This document shows positions 7,088-13,474 of a stretch of 46,954 nucleotides of DNA, piece by piece (positions within the stretch are counted from its first letter, which is position 1; each line of letters begins with the position of its first letter). The stretch is from a virus. Location: IMG/VR virus record IMGVR_UViG_3300030106_003494, positions 1 through 46,954 of that record, one strand, 5' to 3'. The notes under the pieces are model-generated. The model ran no database searches. It saw nothing but the letters and a program-made list of their open reading frames with translations, and was not told where the DNA came from. The translations under genes were made by a program, and so were the position numbers.

Positions 7088-7099
7088 TTGTTTAAATAA

Positions 7100-7303
7100 T
7101 TAAAGGGTTTTTTGCATCCAAGGCATGACTCTTGGTTCTTCAAAAGGATGCCTTCCAGGATTTTCTAATTTAATAGCAATTTTTTCTATAATTGCCAATC
7201 TTGAGTCAACTAATGATGTTGCAATAGGATTATTTTTTATATCAGATTGCAGAGCCTTTGTAATTTTCTCCAGCTCGCTAGATGTTAAATCAATACTGAT
7301 CAT
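7100..7303 (-). CDS. Hypothetical helical protein (67 aa)
   Basis: Starts at ATG 7303 (MISIDLTSSELEKITKALQS). Two helices are followed by a Pro-rich tail (NPGRHPFEEPRVMPWMQKT). No family is recognised. A plus-strand frame opposite it has no start signal and is discounted. Confidence 0.55.
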   Translation of the reverse strand: MISIDLTSSELEKITKALQSDIKNNPIATSLVDSRLAIIEKIAIKLENPGRHPFEEPRVMPWMQKTL

Positions 7304-7379
7304 AATAAACTGATAATGTAAATAAGATTGAGAATCAACATTACTATTAGGACTGTCTTTTTGTAAGTAGTCAAGTCAT

Positions 7380-8453
7380 CTATACCTCCTCCTTAATATT
7401 AATTTGTTTATGACCTTTAATAAATACTGGTTGAAACCATTTAAGTTTCTTTTGAACTCTTTTAGGTCCTTGTGAGATAGTGTGCCAATGTCCTCTCCTC
7501 CAATGTGATCTCTTAGGACTCCCTGCGGTTCTGTCAGAGGGGTCTTTATCTTCTTGATTAGATTGTATTGTTCTAGTAGTAAAGTCTGCTCCAAGCCATT
7601 TTACATTAGGCACATTATTAATCTTTTCAGCAGAGAAACCTTTACTATTTGTTGTTCTATATTTACTTTTAGGTTTTTGTGTCGTAACTATCTCAGGTTC
7701 TTGAGTCATTAAACATAATAGATTAATTACAAACCTATACATTTTTGGTAATGTTTCATTTTGGAAAGCCGAGATACCAGATTCAAACATCTCAATAACT
7801 TCTTTTTTTACATCATCCTTTTTTATGCTAAATGCTAAAGCTTTAAATAAAACTCTATAACCTAATTCATTATCTATAAAGAATTCTTTTGTAGCACATA
7901 ATTGACAACAATCATTTTCTGCAATTGGAATAAAGAAATCATATTGAACTTGCCCTGCTAATTTACCACTATGAACCTGAACAGATATTCCAATATCTTT
8001 TTTACAGATATCTATCCTTTTAACATTTGCACACACATCTTCCCCTAAATCAAAGTCATTAGAAAAGACTACAGTAATTACGGGTAGAACATCTAAACTC
8101 ATTACTCTTTTAATAAATTTAGAATCGTTAGGAGCATCGGTATTAAACAATGAATGAGCTAATGCATCTGTAATGTAATAATTATCAGTCAAAACTTTAC
8201 TAAAACCATGACCTAACGTTGGTGGATTTTTAAAATACTTTTTGTATTGACCACTCCGAATATTGTCGTTATAAGCACTTAAAGTTGCAGCTTGATATAA
8301 CATAAATTTTTGATGACTTGGATAACCATATGGTGCAATTTCACCATCGTATAATCTTATTGCATCTTCTTTAGATATCTTTTCTTCAAAATAAGTATTC
8401 ATTTCCTGAACCATTTTGAGAAAACTCTGTTTATTAGTTAATTTTTTTGTCAT
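7380..8453 (-). CDS. AcrVA2-like protein (357 aa)
   Basis: Seen: residues about 320-357 contain HWRRGHWHTISQGP followed by WFQPVFIKG. Residues about 240-255 read INLLCLMTQEPEIV. Known (from memory): the Cas12a inhibitor AcrVA2 ends with a RRGHWHGYWQG...W.P.FVN segment, and has a similar 'LLWLCVAEPDI' segment before it, in the same order, in a 322-aa protein. The family is widespread in phages and plasmids of hosts without Cas12a. The resemblance in two ordered segments and in length makes membership likely; Cas12a inhibition is not implied. A CCQLC cluster lies near residue 180. The gene starts 3 bases after the preceding stop. Confidence 0.7.
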   Translation of the reverse strand: MTKKLTNKQSFLKMVQEMNTYFEEKISKEDAIRLYDGEIAPYGYPSHQKFMLYQAATLSAYNDNIRSGQYKKYFKNPPTLGHGFSKVLTDNYYITDALAHSLFNTDAPNDSKFIKRVMSLDVLPVITVVFSNDFDLGEDVCANVKRIDICKKDIGISVQVHSGKLAGQVQYDFFIPIAENDCCQLCATKEFFIDNELGYRVLFKALAFSIKKDDVKKEVIEMFESGISAFQNETLPKMYRFVINLLCLMTQEPEIVTTQKPKSKYRTTNSKGFSAEKINNVPNVKWLGADFTTRTIQSNQEDKDPSDRTAGSPKRSHWRRGHWHTISQGPKRVQKKLKWFQPVFIKGHKQINIKEEV

Positions 8454-8455
8454 AA

Positions 8456-8605
8456 TTAATCCTCTATTTTTTTAAGTATTGAATGGACTATCTCTAGTCT
8501 CTCCAAATCAACTTTGTCTAAAGATTTGTATTGTTCATCACAAAGGTTTTCCTCCATGAGAATTTTTCCGATTTCTACTTTGATGTTAGCTAGTTTTGAA
8601 TACAT
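8456..8605 (-). CDS. Hypothetical helical protein (49 aa)
   Basis: ATG 8605 to TAA 8458-8456, ending 3 bases before the AcrVA2-like start, so the two are probably translated together. The product (MYSKLANIKVEIGKILMEEN..., VDLERLEIVHSILKKIED) is two helices. Immediately upstream of the ATG is the first copy of the 41-bp leader repeat. Function unknown; its coupling suggests a partner of the AcrVA2-like protein. Confidence 0.6.
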   Translation of the reverse strand: MYSKLANIKVEIGKILMEENLCDEQYKSLDKVDLERLEIVHSILKKIED

Positions 8606-8607
8606 GG

Positions 8608-8648
8608 TTAATAAATTAATAGTGGTGGCGGGGAAGGCAAGGTGATTA
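8608..8648 (-). repeat. 41-bp leader repeat, copy A
   Basis: Matches 9070-9110 in 39 of 41 positions. On the minus strand it reads TAATCACC, then TGCCTTCCCCGCCACCACT, then TATTAATTTATTAA, ending 2 bases before ATG 8605. The GC-rich core in AT-rich DNA and the fixed place before starts suggest a promoter or translation-control leader. Confidence 0.8.
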
Positions 8649-8665
8649 TTTTTAATTTCATAAAT

Positions 8666-9061
8666 TTAATTTCTGTTTCTATATCTCCCATATCGCTTAC
8701 CATCCTTATATACTTTTAAACATTCATGAACATACTGTCTAGCTACTCCGAACTTTTTAGCTATAGCTGTGACAGTCATACCTTTTCTGTTGTATTCATA
8801 ATAAGTTAAACCTTTTTGTTTTGCACTTATATTTCTTTCACATAATTTTGTACCAATCTCTTGAATTATTAATTGATAAAATTCGATAGGAGAACATTCA
8901 TCTCCAAAATTCATATAGTTAATAGCATCTGCTCCTTTTTGACAAAGATCTTTTGTTTCTTCTGAGACTTCATCCCATGTATAACCCATAGAAATTTTAG
9001 GTTCATTAGATTTATTAGATCTTTTTAATTCTTTTAATTTGTCAGTCCAAGTTTCAGTCAT
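8666..9061 (-). CDS. Helix-turn-helix DNA-binding protein (131 aa)
   Basis: Residues 87-122 (EYNRKGMTVTAIAKKFGVAR, then QYVHECLKVYKDGKR) form a helix-turn-helix like those of sigma/Hin-type proteins, followed by a basic tail (GRYRNRN). The N-terminal 85 residues are helical and mildly acidic. It is likely a phage transcription regulator and a candidate reader of the palindromic sites in this arm. Its start is preceded by the second copy of the 41-bp repeat and TAAAACA. Confidence 0.7.
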   Translation of the reverse strand: MTETWTDKLKELKRSNKSNEPKISMGYTWDEVSEETKDLCQKGADAINYMNFGDECSPIEFYQLIIQEIGTKLCERNISAKQKGLTYYEYNRKGMTVTAIAKKFGVARQYVHECLKVYKDGKRYGRYRNRN

Positions 9062-9069
9062 TGTTTTAG

Positions 9070-9110
9070 TTAATTAATTAATAGTGGTGGCGGGGAAGGC
9101 AGGGTGATTA
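9070..9110 (-). repeat. 41-bp leader repeat, copy B
   Basis: Near-identical to 8608-8648 (two differences). It lies 9 bases before ATG 9061 and reaches 3 bases into the stop codon of the gene at 9108. A weaker third copy at about 9392-9425 (AATAGTGGTGG, then AGG, then TGAT) precedes ATG 9383. Confidence 0.8.
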
Positions 9111-9383
9111 CTCATTATCCTCTTCGGGTAAAGGTAATTTTTCAAAACCTTTTATATCAGATTGCCAAGGATTCTCTTGTGAGATCTCTTTCAATCTAGA
9201 TATAGCGTGTTGTTGATAGTCACCTGAGTATTGATGTGAAGCTAGATGATTAACTAATTGTGCAATAGTAATTTGATCTTGCGGTGCAAGTTCATTTATT
9301 CTGAAGTTCCATCCTTGTATTTGTGGTATTGTTTTACCATCTGTCCCCATAGTTGGGACGTGTAAAAATGAATTAATTTCCAT
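9108..9383 (-). CDS. Hypothetical protein (91 aa)
   Basis: ATG at 9383 (MEINSFLHVPTMGTDGKTIP) is preferred over an upstream start at 9596 because the intervening frame overlaps the previous gene and lacks protein character. A helical part with QITIAQLVNHLASHQYSGDY follows. The start is preceded by CCAAAACA and, 42 bases up, by a perfect palindrome (9425-9438). No family is recognised. Confidence 0.65.
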   Translation of the reverse strand: MEINSFLHVPTMGTDGKTIPQIQGWNFRINELAPQDQITIAQLVNHLASHQYSGDYQQHAISRLKEISQENPWQSDIKGFEKLPLPEEDNE

Positions 9384-9424
9384 TGTTTTGGTTAATAAAT
9401 TGAATAGTGGTGGATAAGGTTGAT

Positions 9425-9438
9425 GTATCTTTTGATAC
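9425..9438. promoter_or_regulatory. Palindromic operator-like site GTATCTTTTGATAC
   Basis: Perfect 5-bp arms (GTATC/GATAC) around TTTT. It belongs to the same motif family as sites at 10671, 13834, 16112, 16153 and 16203. A second small palindrome (GGTATAAACATACC) lies at about 9450-9463. The site is upstream of the gene starting at 9383. Confidence 0.5.
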
Positions 9439-9468
9439 CCAGGTTTGAGGGTATAAACATACCAAGAC

Positions 9469-9708
9469 CTATGGTTCAAGCACTTTAGAAGCCTTTCTGA
9501 GAGGAGCAAATTTGCCCCTAACCTCTTGAAGTATGTAATCTGATACTGTTTCAAGGTCAGCACCATCTTGACCGAACTCTTCAAGGTCAGCATCAAAAGT
9601 GCCTTGTTTAATTAGTTCGATAGCTTGAAGGCAGTCATCTCTCCACTCTTGCCCACCTGATCTCATTTGAGATAGGCAAGCGATGTCCTGTAATACGTCT
9701 TGTTTCAT
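9469..9708 (-). CDS. Hypothetical acidic protein (79 aa)
   Basis: Starts at ATG 9708 with a 4-base overlap (ATGA) with the upstream gene. Helical and acidic (DDCLQAIELIKQGTFDADLE, DYILQEVRGKFAPLRK). No family is recognised. It is the last gene before an 85-base gap that holds operator-like palindromes, so it probably ends a block. Confidence 0.65.
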   Translation of the reverse strand: MKQDVLQDIACLSQMRSGGQEWRDDCLQAIELIKQGTFDADLEEFGQDGADLETVSDYILQEVRGKFAPLRKASKVLEP

Positions 9709-9899
9709 GGTTGTGCAGTTAGGATTAAAACTTTGGCTTGGATAAGACTTAATTTTTCAGTCTTGTCTGCATTGATATCAATAGGAAGTTTATTTTTTAA
9801 ACTATTGATAATGTCATCAAGTAAATAGAGTTCTTCTAAATCGAAATCTGTAAACTCTTCTAAGCTAAGATTTTTGTGATTATCGTTTGTAATGTTCAT
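9705..9899 (-). CDS. Hypothetical acidic protein (64 aa)
   Basis: ATG at 9899 overlaps the preceding stop as TAATG, which decides this start over a longer frame from 9947. The product (NITNDNHKNLSLEEFTDFDL) is rich in Leu, Asp and Glu in its first half and should be a helical hairpin. No family is recognised. Confidence 0.6.
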   Translation of the reverse strand: MNITNDNHKNLSLEEFTDFDLEELYLLDDIINSLKNKLPIDINADKTEKLSLIQAKVLILTAQP

Positions 9900-10375
9900 T
9901 AGTTGTACTTGTCTCCTACTTTGTTTTCTACATAGGTAGTTGTCCAAGAGCCAACCATATCATCAAAGAAACCTAACTTCTGTTGTATTTCTCTAGCTTC
10001 AGGCCATGTCTTTGGTTGTTTCTTTGCTAACTCATCCCATAAATTATATTTTTTAATTAATTCTTGCTTTTCTTTGTAAGATTCTTCAAGTGTTTTGTGA
10101 CCTAATTGGACGTAAATATCAATCCATTCAACATCATTTTTTCTTAGAAAATCTTTTTGAGTATCTAAAATCCAATGGTGAATAAATAAGTAATGATCAA
10201 CATCAGCCCAAGCAACTCGCTCATCACCTCCTATACCCTCTTGGTCTACAGCAGCGTAACAAGTCCTTCCGACCCTTAGCTCACAGTTGTATGAGATCCA
10301 TCCCTTCCTAGATTGTCTATGAGATAGCTTAGAGACTGTAATAGTCTTTGGTTTCTTTGTAATTGTTTTAGGCAT
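9899..10375 (-). CDS. Hypothetical protein (158 aa)
   Basis: Residues 1-17 (MPKTITKKPKTITVSKL) are basic; the rest has aromatic-rich segments (DHYLFIHHWILDTQKDFL) and a conserved-looking end (KLGFFDDMVGSWTTTYVENK). The start overlaps the previous stop by 8 bases. Its first 11 residues are encoded by a 32-bp stretch that is duplicated 192 bases upstream in a tiny open frame. No family is recognised. Confidence 0.65.
   Translation of the reverse strand: MPKTITKKPKTITVSKLSHRQSRKGWISYNCELRVGRTCYAAVDQEGIGGDERVAWADVDHYLFIHHWILDTQKDFLRKNDVEWIDIYVQLGHKTLEESYKEKQELIKKYNLWDELAKKQPKTWPEAREIQQKLGFFDDMVGSWTTTYVENKVGDKYN
10340..10371 (-). repeat. 32-bp direct repeat, copy inside the 158-aa gene
   Basis: Identical to 10532-10563 at 30 of 32 positions. 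It encodes residues 2-11 of the 158-aa protein (PKTITKKPKT). The second copy opens a 17-codon frame, so the pair probably arose by duplication of the gene's 5' end. Confidence 0.75.
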
Positions 10376-10517
10376 TGATTAGCTCCTGAGATAATTTTTT
10401 TTGAATTGAATTAAATAGTTGTCTCTCTGAAAAAGACTTGTTTCTTACATCGCAATAGAACCATCCATCACGCATAAATAGTCTGAGAAATACTAATTCA
10501 TCTTTTGATAGATCCAT
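10368..10517 (-). CDS. Hypothetical protein (49 aa)
   Basis: ATG at 10517 has the strongest ribosome-binding site of the arm (AAGGAGG, 6 bases upstream). The product MDLSKDELVFLRLFMRDGWF is followed by a helix (FSERQLFNSIQKKLSQEL). It ends in an 8-base overlap with the 158-aa gene. The AGGAGG lies inside the tiny leader frame upstream and the start overlaps its stop as TAATG. No family is recognised. Confidence 0.65.
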   Translation of the reverse strand: MDLSKDELVFLRLFMRDGWFYCDVRNKSFSERQLFNSIQKKLSQELINA

Positions 10518-10570
10518 TAGTTATCCTCCTTAATAGTCTTTGGCTTTTTTGTAATTGTTTTAGTAGTCAT
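10517..10570 (-). CDS. 17-residue leader-like open frame
   Basis: ATG 10570 to TAA 10519-10517; product MTTKTITKKPKTIKEDN. Ten residues (KTITKKPKTI) match the start of the 158-aa protein because of the 32-bp direct repeat. Its last codons contain the ribosome-binding site of the next gene, and stop and start overlap as TAATG. It may be a leader peptide or a relic of a partial duplication. Confidence 0.45.
   Translation of the reverse strand: MTTKTITKKPKTIKEDN
10532..10563 (-). repeat. 32-bp direct repeat, upstream copy
   Basis: Second copy of the repeat at 10340-10371, with two mismatches. Here it is followed by a different 3' end that supplies a strong ribosome-binding site. Confidence 0.75.
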
Positions 10571-10670
10571 GATAATTATGTTAAAGAAAGGTGGTTAACC
10601 TTGAGATTAGTGTAGTAAATACAGCTAGTAATAGCAATGCATCTAGTGTGGTTTTTGTATTATGAAGGAT

Positions 10671-10684
10671 GTAAAATTTGATAC
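10671..10684. promoter_or_regulatory. Operator-like site GTAAAATTTGATAC
   Basis: Twelve of 14 bases match the perfect palindrome GTATCATTTGATAC at 16203. Like the site at 9425 it is followed by CCAGG. It sits in the 127-base gap upstream of the 10570 leader frame. The rest of this gap (10571-10697) shows no supported gene. Confidence 0.5.
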
Positions 10685-10697
10685 CCAGGTAGGTACA

Positions 10698-10868
10698 TCA
10701 CTTCTCTCTATCAGCAGCTTGTAATTTGTCACTGATAGATCTAAAGATGGCTTGATCCTTTTCATACATCTCTTCTACGTTAAGGCTGTAGTAAAGATCA
10801 AATCTATGTTGAGCGAGCCAGTTCATCTCGGCCGCATCTAATGGTTCAAATTTTTTGTCTTGTTTCAT
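10698..10868 (-). CDS. Hypothetical helical protein (56 aa)
   Basis: ATG at 10868 (MKQDKKFEPLDAAEMNWLAQ) makes an ATGA overlap with the upstream stop, deciding it over a longer start at 10907. Two helices with several aromatic residues. No family is recognised. Confidence 0.6.
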   Translation of the reverse strand: MKQDKKFEPLDAAEMNWLAQHRFDLYYSLNVEEMYEKDQAIFRSISDKLQAADREK

Positions 10869-11089
10869 TTTGGTCTTACTCCTCTTGTAGGGTATACATC
10901 TACCCATGTCTTACTATGGGCATCTCTTTCTTCAATGTCATTTATTTCCCAAGCTTCTGTCCATTCACTAAAGGTTTTAAAACCATTGACATTGTTATGA
11001 AGTTTTTCTCTTGCTTCCTCCTCTGAGTTAGCTTCTACTTCCTTTACGAAGATAACTTCTTCTTTACAAGTAATTCTGTAAGTAGTCAT
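10865..11089 (-). CDS. Hypothetical protein (74 aa)
   Basis: ATG at 11089 (MTTYRITCKEEVIFVKEVEA) follows the previous stop by 2 bases. The segment EVEANSEEEAREKLHNN resembles small alpha/beta proteins in which a strand is followed by a helix 'a.s.eeA..k'. The N-terminal strands and the tail WVDVYPTRGV are well spaced for a ferredoxin-like fold. Hypothetical. Confidence 0.65.
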   Translation of the reverse strand: MTTYRITCKEEVIFVKEVEANSEEEAREKLHNNVNGFKTFSEWTEAWEINDIEERDAHSKTWVDVYPTRGVRPK

Positions 11090-11091
11090 GA

Positions 11092-11325
11092 TTAGCTCCA
11101 CATATCTTTAGTAATAGCCCTCTTAGGAGCTTCGTTAATGATCTTCCTAGTAACTTGGAATTGATACTGATCTAAATCATCATGCTCCTTGTTTAAGACC
11201 CATCCACAGTCTTCCATGAGTTCATCATCAGGTAGTTGGTCATAGATGGAGGAGATACCATCATCCCCCATGTATCTAAGGATTTCACATCTATGTAAAA
11301 TCTTTTCTCTTGTTTTTGAATCCAT
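11092..11325 (-). CDS. Hypothetical acidic protein (77 aa)
   Basis: Starts at ATG 11325, directly after the previous stop at 11326. Helical with acidic segments (DQLPDDELMEDCGWVLNKEH). No family is recognised. It is part of a tight four-gene run (11795 to 10698). Confidence 0.6.
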   Translation of the reverse strand: MDSKTREKILHRCEILRYMGDDGISSIYDQLPDDELMEDCGWVLNKEHDDLDQYQFQVTRKIINEAPKRAITKDMWS

Positions 11326-11532
11326 TTAGATGTCCTCCCCTCCGTTAGTTGCTTCCCATAGTTTGATAAAATTATCTAACCATTTAAGTTGATGATCAGT
11401 AAAAGGTATATTTTCTTTCTCCACATAGAGATAGTCTCCTGCTGATGGAAAGCTACCATCTTTATTTGGAGGTAGATTATTTTTTATGCAGAAATCGTTG
11501 TAGATTTCTTTTAAGAATTCATGTTGTGTCAT
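11326..11532 (-). CDS. Hypothetical protein (68 aa)
   Basis: Starts at ATG 11532, overlapping the previous stop as TAATG. The product (MTQHEFLKEIYNDFCIKNNL) has two helices around a loop with PSAGDYLYVEKENI. No family is recognised. Confidence 0.6.
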   Translation of the reverse strand: MTQHEFLKEIYNDFCIKNNLPPNKDGSFPSAGDYLYVEKENIPFTDHQLKWLDNFIKLWEATNGGEDI

Positions 11533-11795
11533 TAGTTCTTTACCTCGATCATTGCGAATGGAACATTGTACTCATGGATCTTATTTTCTATAGCTACTAC
11601 TGCTCTAGTTTTATTTACTTTCTTTATTACTCCGTTTTCCTTCTTGTTTTTAGAAACTATATAGACCTCTTGATCTACATATAAAGAGCTTTTAATTTTT
11701 GATTCGATGATGTCAGAGATTGAAGCCTTGACCCTATGTAATTCTTTTACAGGTAAAGACCATAACTGTTCTGAAATTGTGCTGTAATTTGGCAT
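11532..11795 (-). CDS. Hypothetical SH3/KOW-like protein (87 aa)
   Basis: An N-terminal helix pair (SEQLWSLPVKELHRVKASIS) precedes a small beta domain, YVDQEVYIVSKNKKENGVIK, that has the strand-turn-strand look of a KOW or SH3-like barrel (..G.V..v....a.V). It may bind nucleic acid. It is first in its tight block, downstream of the hairpin cluster at 11834-11926. Confidence 0.6.
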   Translation of the reverse strand: MPNYSTISEQLWSLPVKELHRVKASISDIIESKIKSSLYVDQEVYIVSKNKKENGVIKKVNKTRAVVAIENKIHEYNVPFAMIEVKN

Positions 11796-11833
11796 TGGTT
11801 TAATTGAAATGTGTACATTAAGGTTGAGTTTAA

Positions 11834-11926
11834 GGACATCCCCAGTGGTCGCAATGGATCTAGGCCAAAATTTTACCTTTAAACAGCAAATTCTGGGCTA
11901 GACCTATTGCTATGACTAGGCTGTCC
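11834..11926 (-). other. Structured intergenic element with three hairpins
   Basis: GGACA (11834) can pair with TGTCC (11922-11926). Inside are a long stem from 11859 to 11902 (TCTAG/CTAGA plus nine pairs separated by one mismatch) around a loop with GCTGTTTAAA on minus, and two short flanking hairpins (CCTA...TAGG at 11904-11921 and CC...GG at 11840-11857). The 14317-14397 element has the same order and the same loop sequence. The element begins inside the last codons of the methyltransferase gene. No T run follows, so it is not a simple terminator. Confidence 0.55.
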
Positions 11927-12500
11927 ATTGGTCAGCCATTCCATCGGCTATACCTTGGTAAGTTTTACTTCTAATAGCCCATCTATCCTTTGATGGTGCG
12001 AGGTAATGCATTCTATGTACCTCTTTTCTTGGTAGCTTTGAGATATCTATCATGTTTGTTGGAGTTAGCTTAGGTAATCCTTTAAGCCATAAGCCTGTCT
12101 TCTTAGACTCCCCATGCCCAAACCAGTAAGGTTGAACATATTGACTGGCCTTTCCTAACTTAGACCTCTTTGTCAACGCTCCTACGGGATTCTCAATGCA
12201 TATGCGTGGGCAATCTGCATCCCATATATCCTCTACAAACTTGATAGCAGCTTGCTGCCTACCATCGGCTACCTTTTCAGCCCAGTAACGGCTACCACTT
12301 GCGCTGAGGTGGGTACAAGGTGGATGAGCAATAATGAGATCCCATGATTGACTAGCAATTACTTCAAGACAATCACCTTGAATATGTTTATCACTTGGTA
12401 TGTCTGTAGGTAATAGATCGCATGACCATGCATCCCATCCCTTTTTAGCGAAAGCTTCTCTAACAGTTCCACTAAACTCACACGCTACTAACATTTTCAT
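11916..12500 (-). CDS. C5-cytosine methyltransferase-like protein, short (194 aa)
   Basis: Motif I is MLVACEFSG (residues 3-11), motif IV with the catalytic Cys is HPPCTHLS (Cys62), motif VI is IENPVG (103-107), and a motif-X-like end SKTYQGIADGMADQW is present. These are the Rossmann and catalytic elements of DNA C5-methyltransferases. No target recognition domain (normally a further 100 or more residues) is seen. Similar short proteins are common in phages. It may methylate phage or host DNA non-specifically, or with a partner; catalysis is likely but not certain. It has GAGGAG 8 bases before its ATG and overlaps the 3' structured element. Confidence 0.8.
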   Translation of the reverse strand: MKMLVACEFSGTVREAFAKKGWDAWSCDLLPTDIPSDKHIQGDCLEVIASQSWDLIIAHPPCTHLSASGSRYWAEKVADGRQQAAIKFVEDIWDADCPRICIENPVGALTKRSKLGKASQYVQPYWFGHGESKKTGLWLKGLPKLTPTNMIDISKLPRKEVHRMHYLAPSKDRWAIRSKTYQGIADGMADQWTA

Positions 12501-12724
12501 TTTGATAGCTCCTCAAACTTTTGATTAATAATTTCATTTAATGCTTTTTTAGCATCTATTTTTGATGACCAAGATACTTGATGATCATGTCTAACTAATT
12601 CATTTAAACCATCCCTAATAAAGTAACGGCTTGAAGTTTCGATACCATCATCCAAAGTGACTTTAAATAATTGATAATTTTCAATTAAATTTTCAAAAAT
12701 TTCTGTATTTACTGGGTGGCTCAT
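12497..12724 (-). CDS. Hypothetical protein (75 aa)
   Basis: Ends in an ATGA overlap with the methyltransferase and starts the same way on its upstream side. It contains FKVTLDDGIETSSRYFIRDG, a short beta-hairpin-like stretch, and a helical end (AKKALNEIINQKFEEL). Being co-translated with the methyltransferase, it is a possible partner, but no family is recognised. Confidence 0.6.
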   Translation of the reverse strand: MSHPVNTEIFENLIENYQLFKVTLDDGIETSSRYFIRDGLNELVRHDHQVSWSSKIDAKKALNEIINQKFEELSK

Positions 12725-12951
12725 AATAGATCTCCTTTAATGATTTGATTAGGTTGTTGTAGCTCTTCTAGATCGGCTCTAGCAAGGTCATCAATAGCAT
12801 CAAATGTATTGTTCCACTCATGCCTATTAAAGCGGTCTAAGCTAGTGTTACTGCGAAGGTTATACCATCTTTTAGAAAAGTCTTTTCTAGCTTGGCTTCT
12901 TGTTTCAAATCGTCCTATAAAATTTGGACTCATTTTGTAGTCATAAAACAT
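12721..12951 (-). CDS. Hypothetical basic protein (76 aa)
   Basis: Starts at ATG 12951, just after the stop at 12952. Rich in Arg, Asn, Phe and Trp (GRFETRSQARKDFSKRWYNL). It might bind nucleic acid. The end is coupled to the next gene by ATGA. No family is recognised. Confidence 0.6.
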   Translation of the reverse strand: MFYDYKMSPNFIGRFETRSQARKDFSKRWYNLRSNTSLDRFNRHEWNNTFDAIDDLARADLEELQQPNQIIKGDLL

Positions 12952-13161
12952 TTAAATTCCCTCCTCTGTAAGTATGTCTAATGCTCTTTGAGCTTTAACA
13001 ATTTGGTCTAGTTCCCATTGAGTTTCTTGCCTTAAAACAAAGTCAACTTCAATACTTGAGTTACCTTTTTTAACTTCTGATAAACCTTTTAACGCCCCTT
13101 TTAATAAGCTTTTTCTATCAGATAATAAACTTTGAAGGTAAGTTTCTATTTCTTTATCCAT
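12952..13161 (-). CDS. Hypothetical helical protein (69 aa)
   Basis: Starts at ATG 13161, overlapping the previous stop as TAATG. Helices with Lys/Glu (ETYLQSLLSDRKSLLKGALK) suggest a coiled coil. No family is recognised. Confidence 0.6.
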   Translation of the reverse strand: MDKEIETYLQSLLSDRKSLLKGALKGLSEVKKGNSSIEVDFVLRQETQWELDQIVKAQRALDILTEEGI

Positions 13162-13472
13162 TAATTAACCTCCACATATGGTGTTGTAAATTCGTCAAAG
13201 TACTCACCTTCTTGCTTCCAAAAATCATCTATAAGACTTTTATCATCGAAGGTTAAACCTAAGTAGTTTTCTTCTTCGTTTAAGCCTTCATTTAAATCTA
13301 TAAACCACTCTATAAAAGGTTCAAATAGATCTTCATGAAGATTATGCATTTGGCCTATATCTGTGGCTTTCTCATTGCATAGCCTACGTAATTCTAAATA
13401 GCGGTCATGGGCATCTAAATCGTCCATGTATCTATTAAGGTCAGCTTCTACGGCACAATATTTTAAAGTCAT
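13161..13472 (-). CDS. Hypothetical acidic protein (103 aa)
   Basis: Starts at ATG 13472 (MTLKYCAVEADLNRYMDDLD), 2 bases after the preceding stop. Strongly acidic and aromatic (EPFIEWFIDLNEGLNEEENY), a composition typical of phage proteins that mimic DNA or bind host enzymes. That role is only a possibility. Confidence 0.6.
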   Translation of the reverse strand: MTLKYCAVEADLNRYMDDLDAHDRYLELRRLCNEKATDIGQMHNLHEDLFEPFIEWFIDLNEGLNEEENYLGLTFDDKSLIDDFWKQEGEYFDEFTTPYVEVN

Positions 13473-13474
13473 AA

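Noticed and set aside
7376-7594. 72-aa minus-strand open frame at the end of the AcrVA2-like gene
   Set aside because: It lies entirely inside the longer, motif-bearing frame and has no signals of its own.
9384-9596. N-terminal extension of the 91-aa protein to ATG 9596
   Set aside because: It would overlap the 79-aa gene and the operator palindrome, and the extension reads as a shadow of the overlapping gene.
10571-10697. Minus-strand membrane peptide (LDALLLLAVFTTLISRL)
   Set aside because: The frame is open after the preceding stop but has no ATG, GTG or TTG before the hydrophobic part, so it cannot be supported as a gene.
11834-11926. Possible tRNA because of outer stem plus three inner hairpins
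   Set aside because: The middle arm has 14 or more pairs and a 13-base loop, there is no TTCRA T-loop or 7-base anticodon loop, and the acceptor-like stem is only five pairs.
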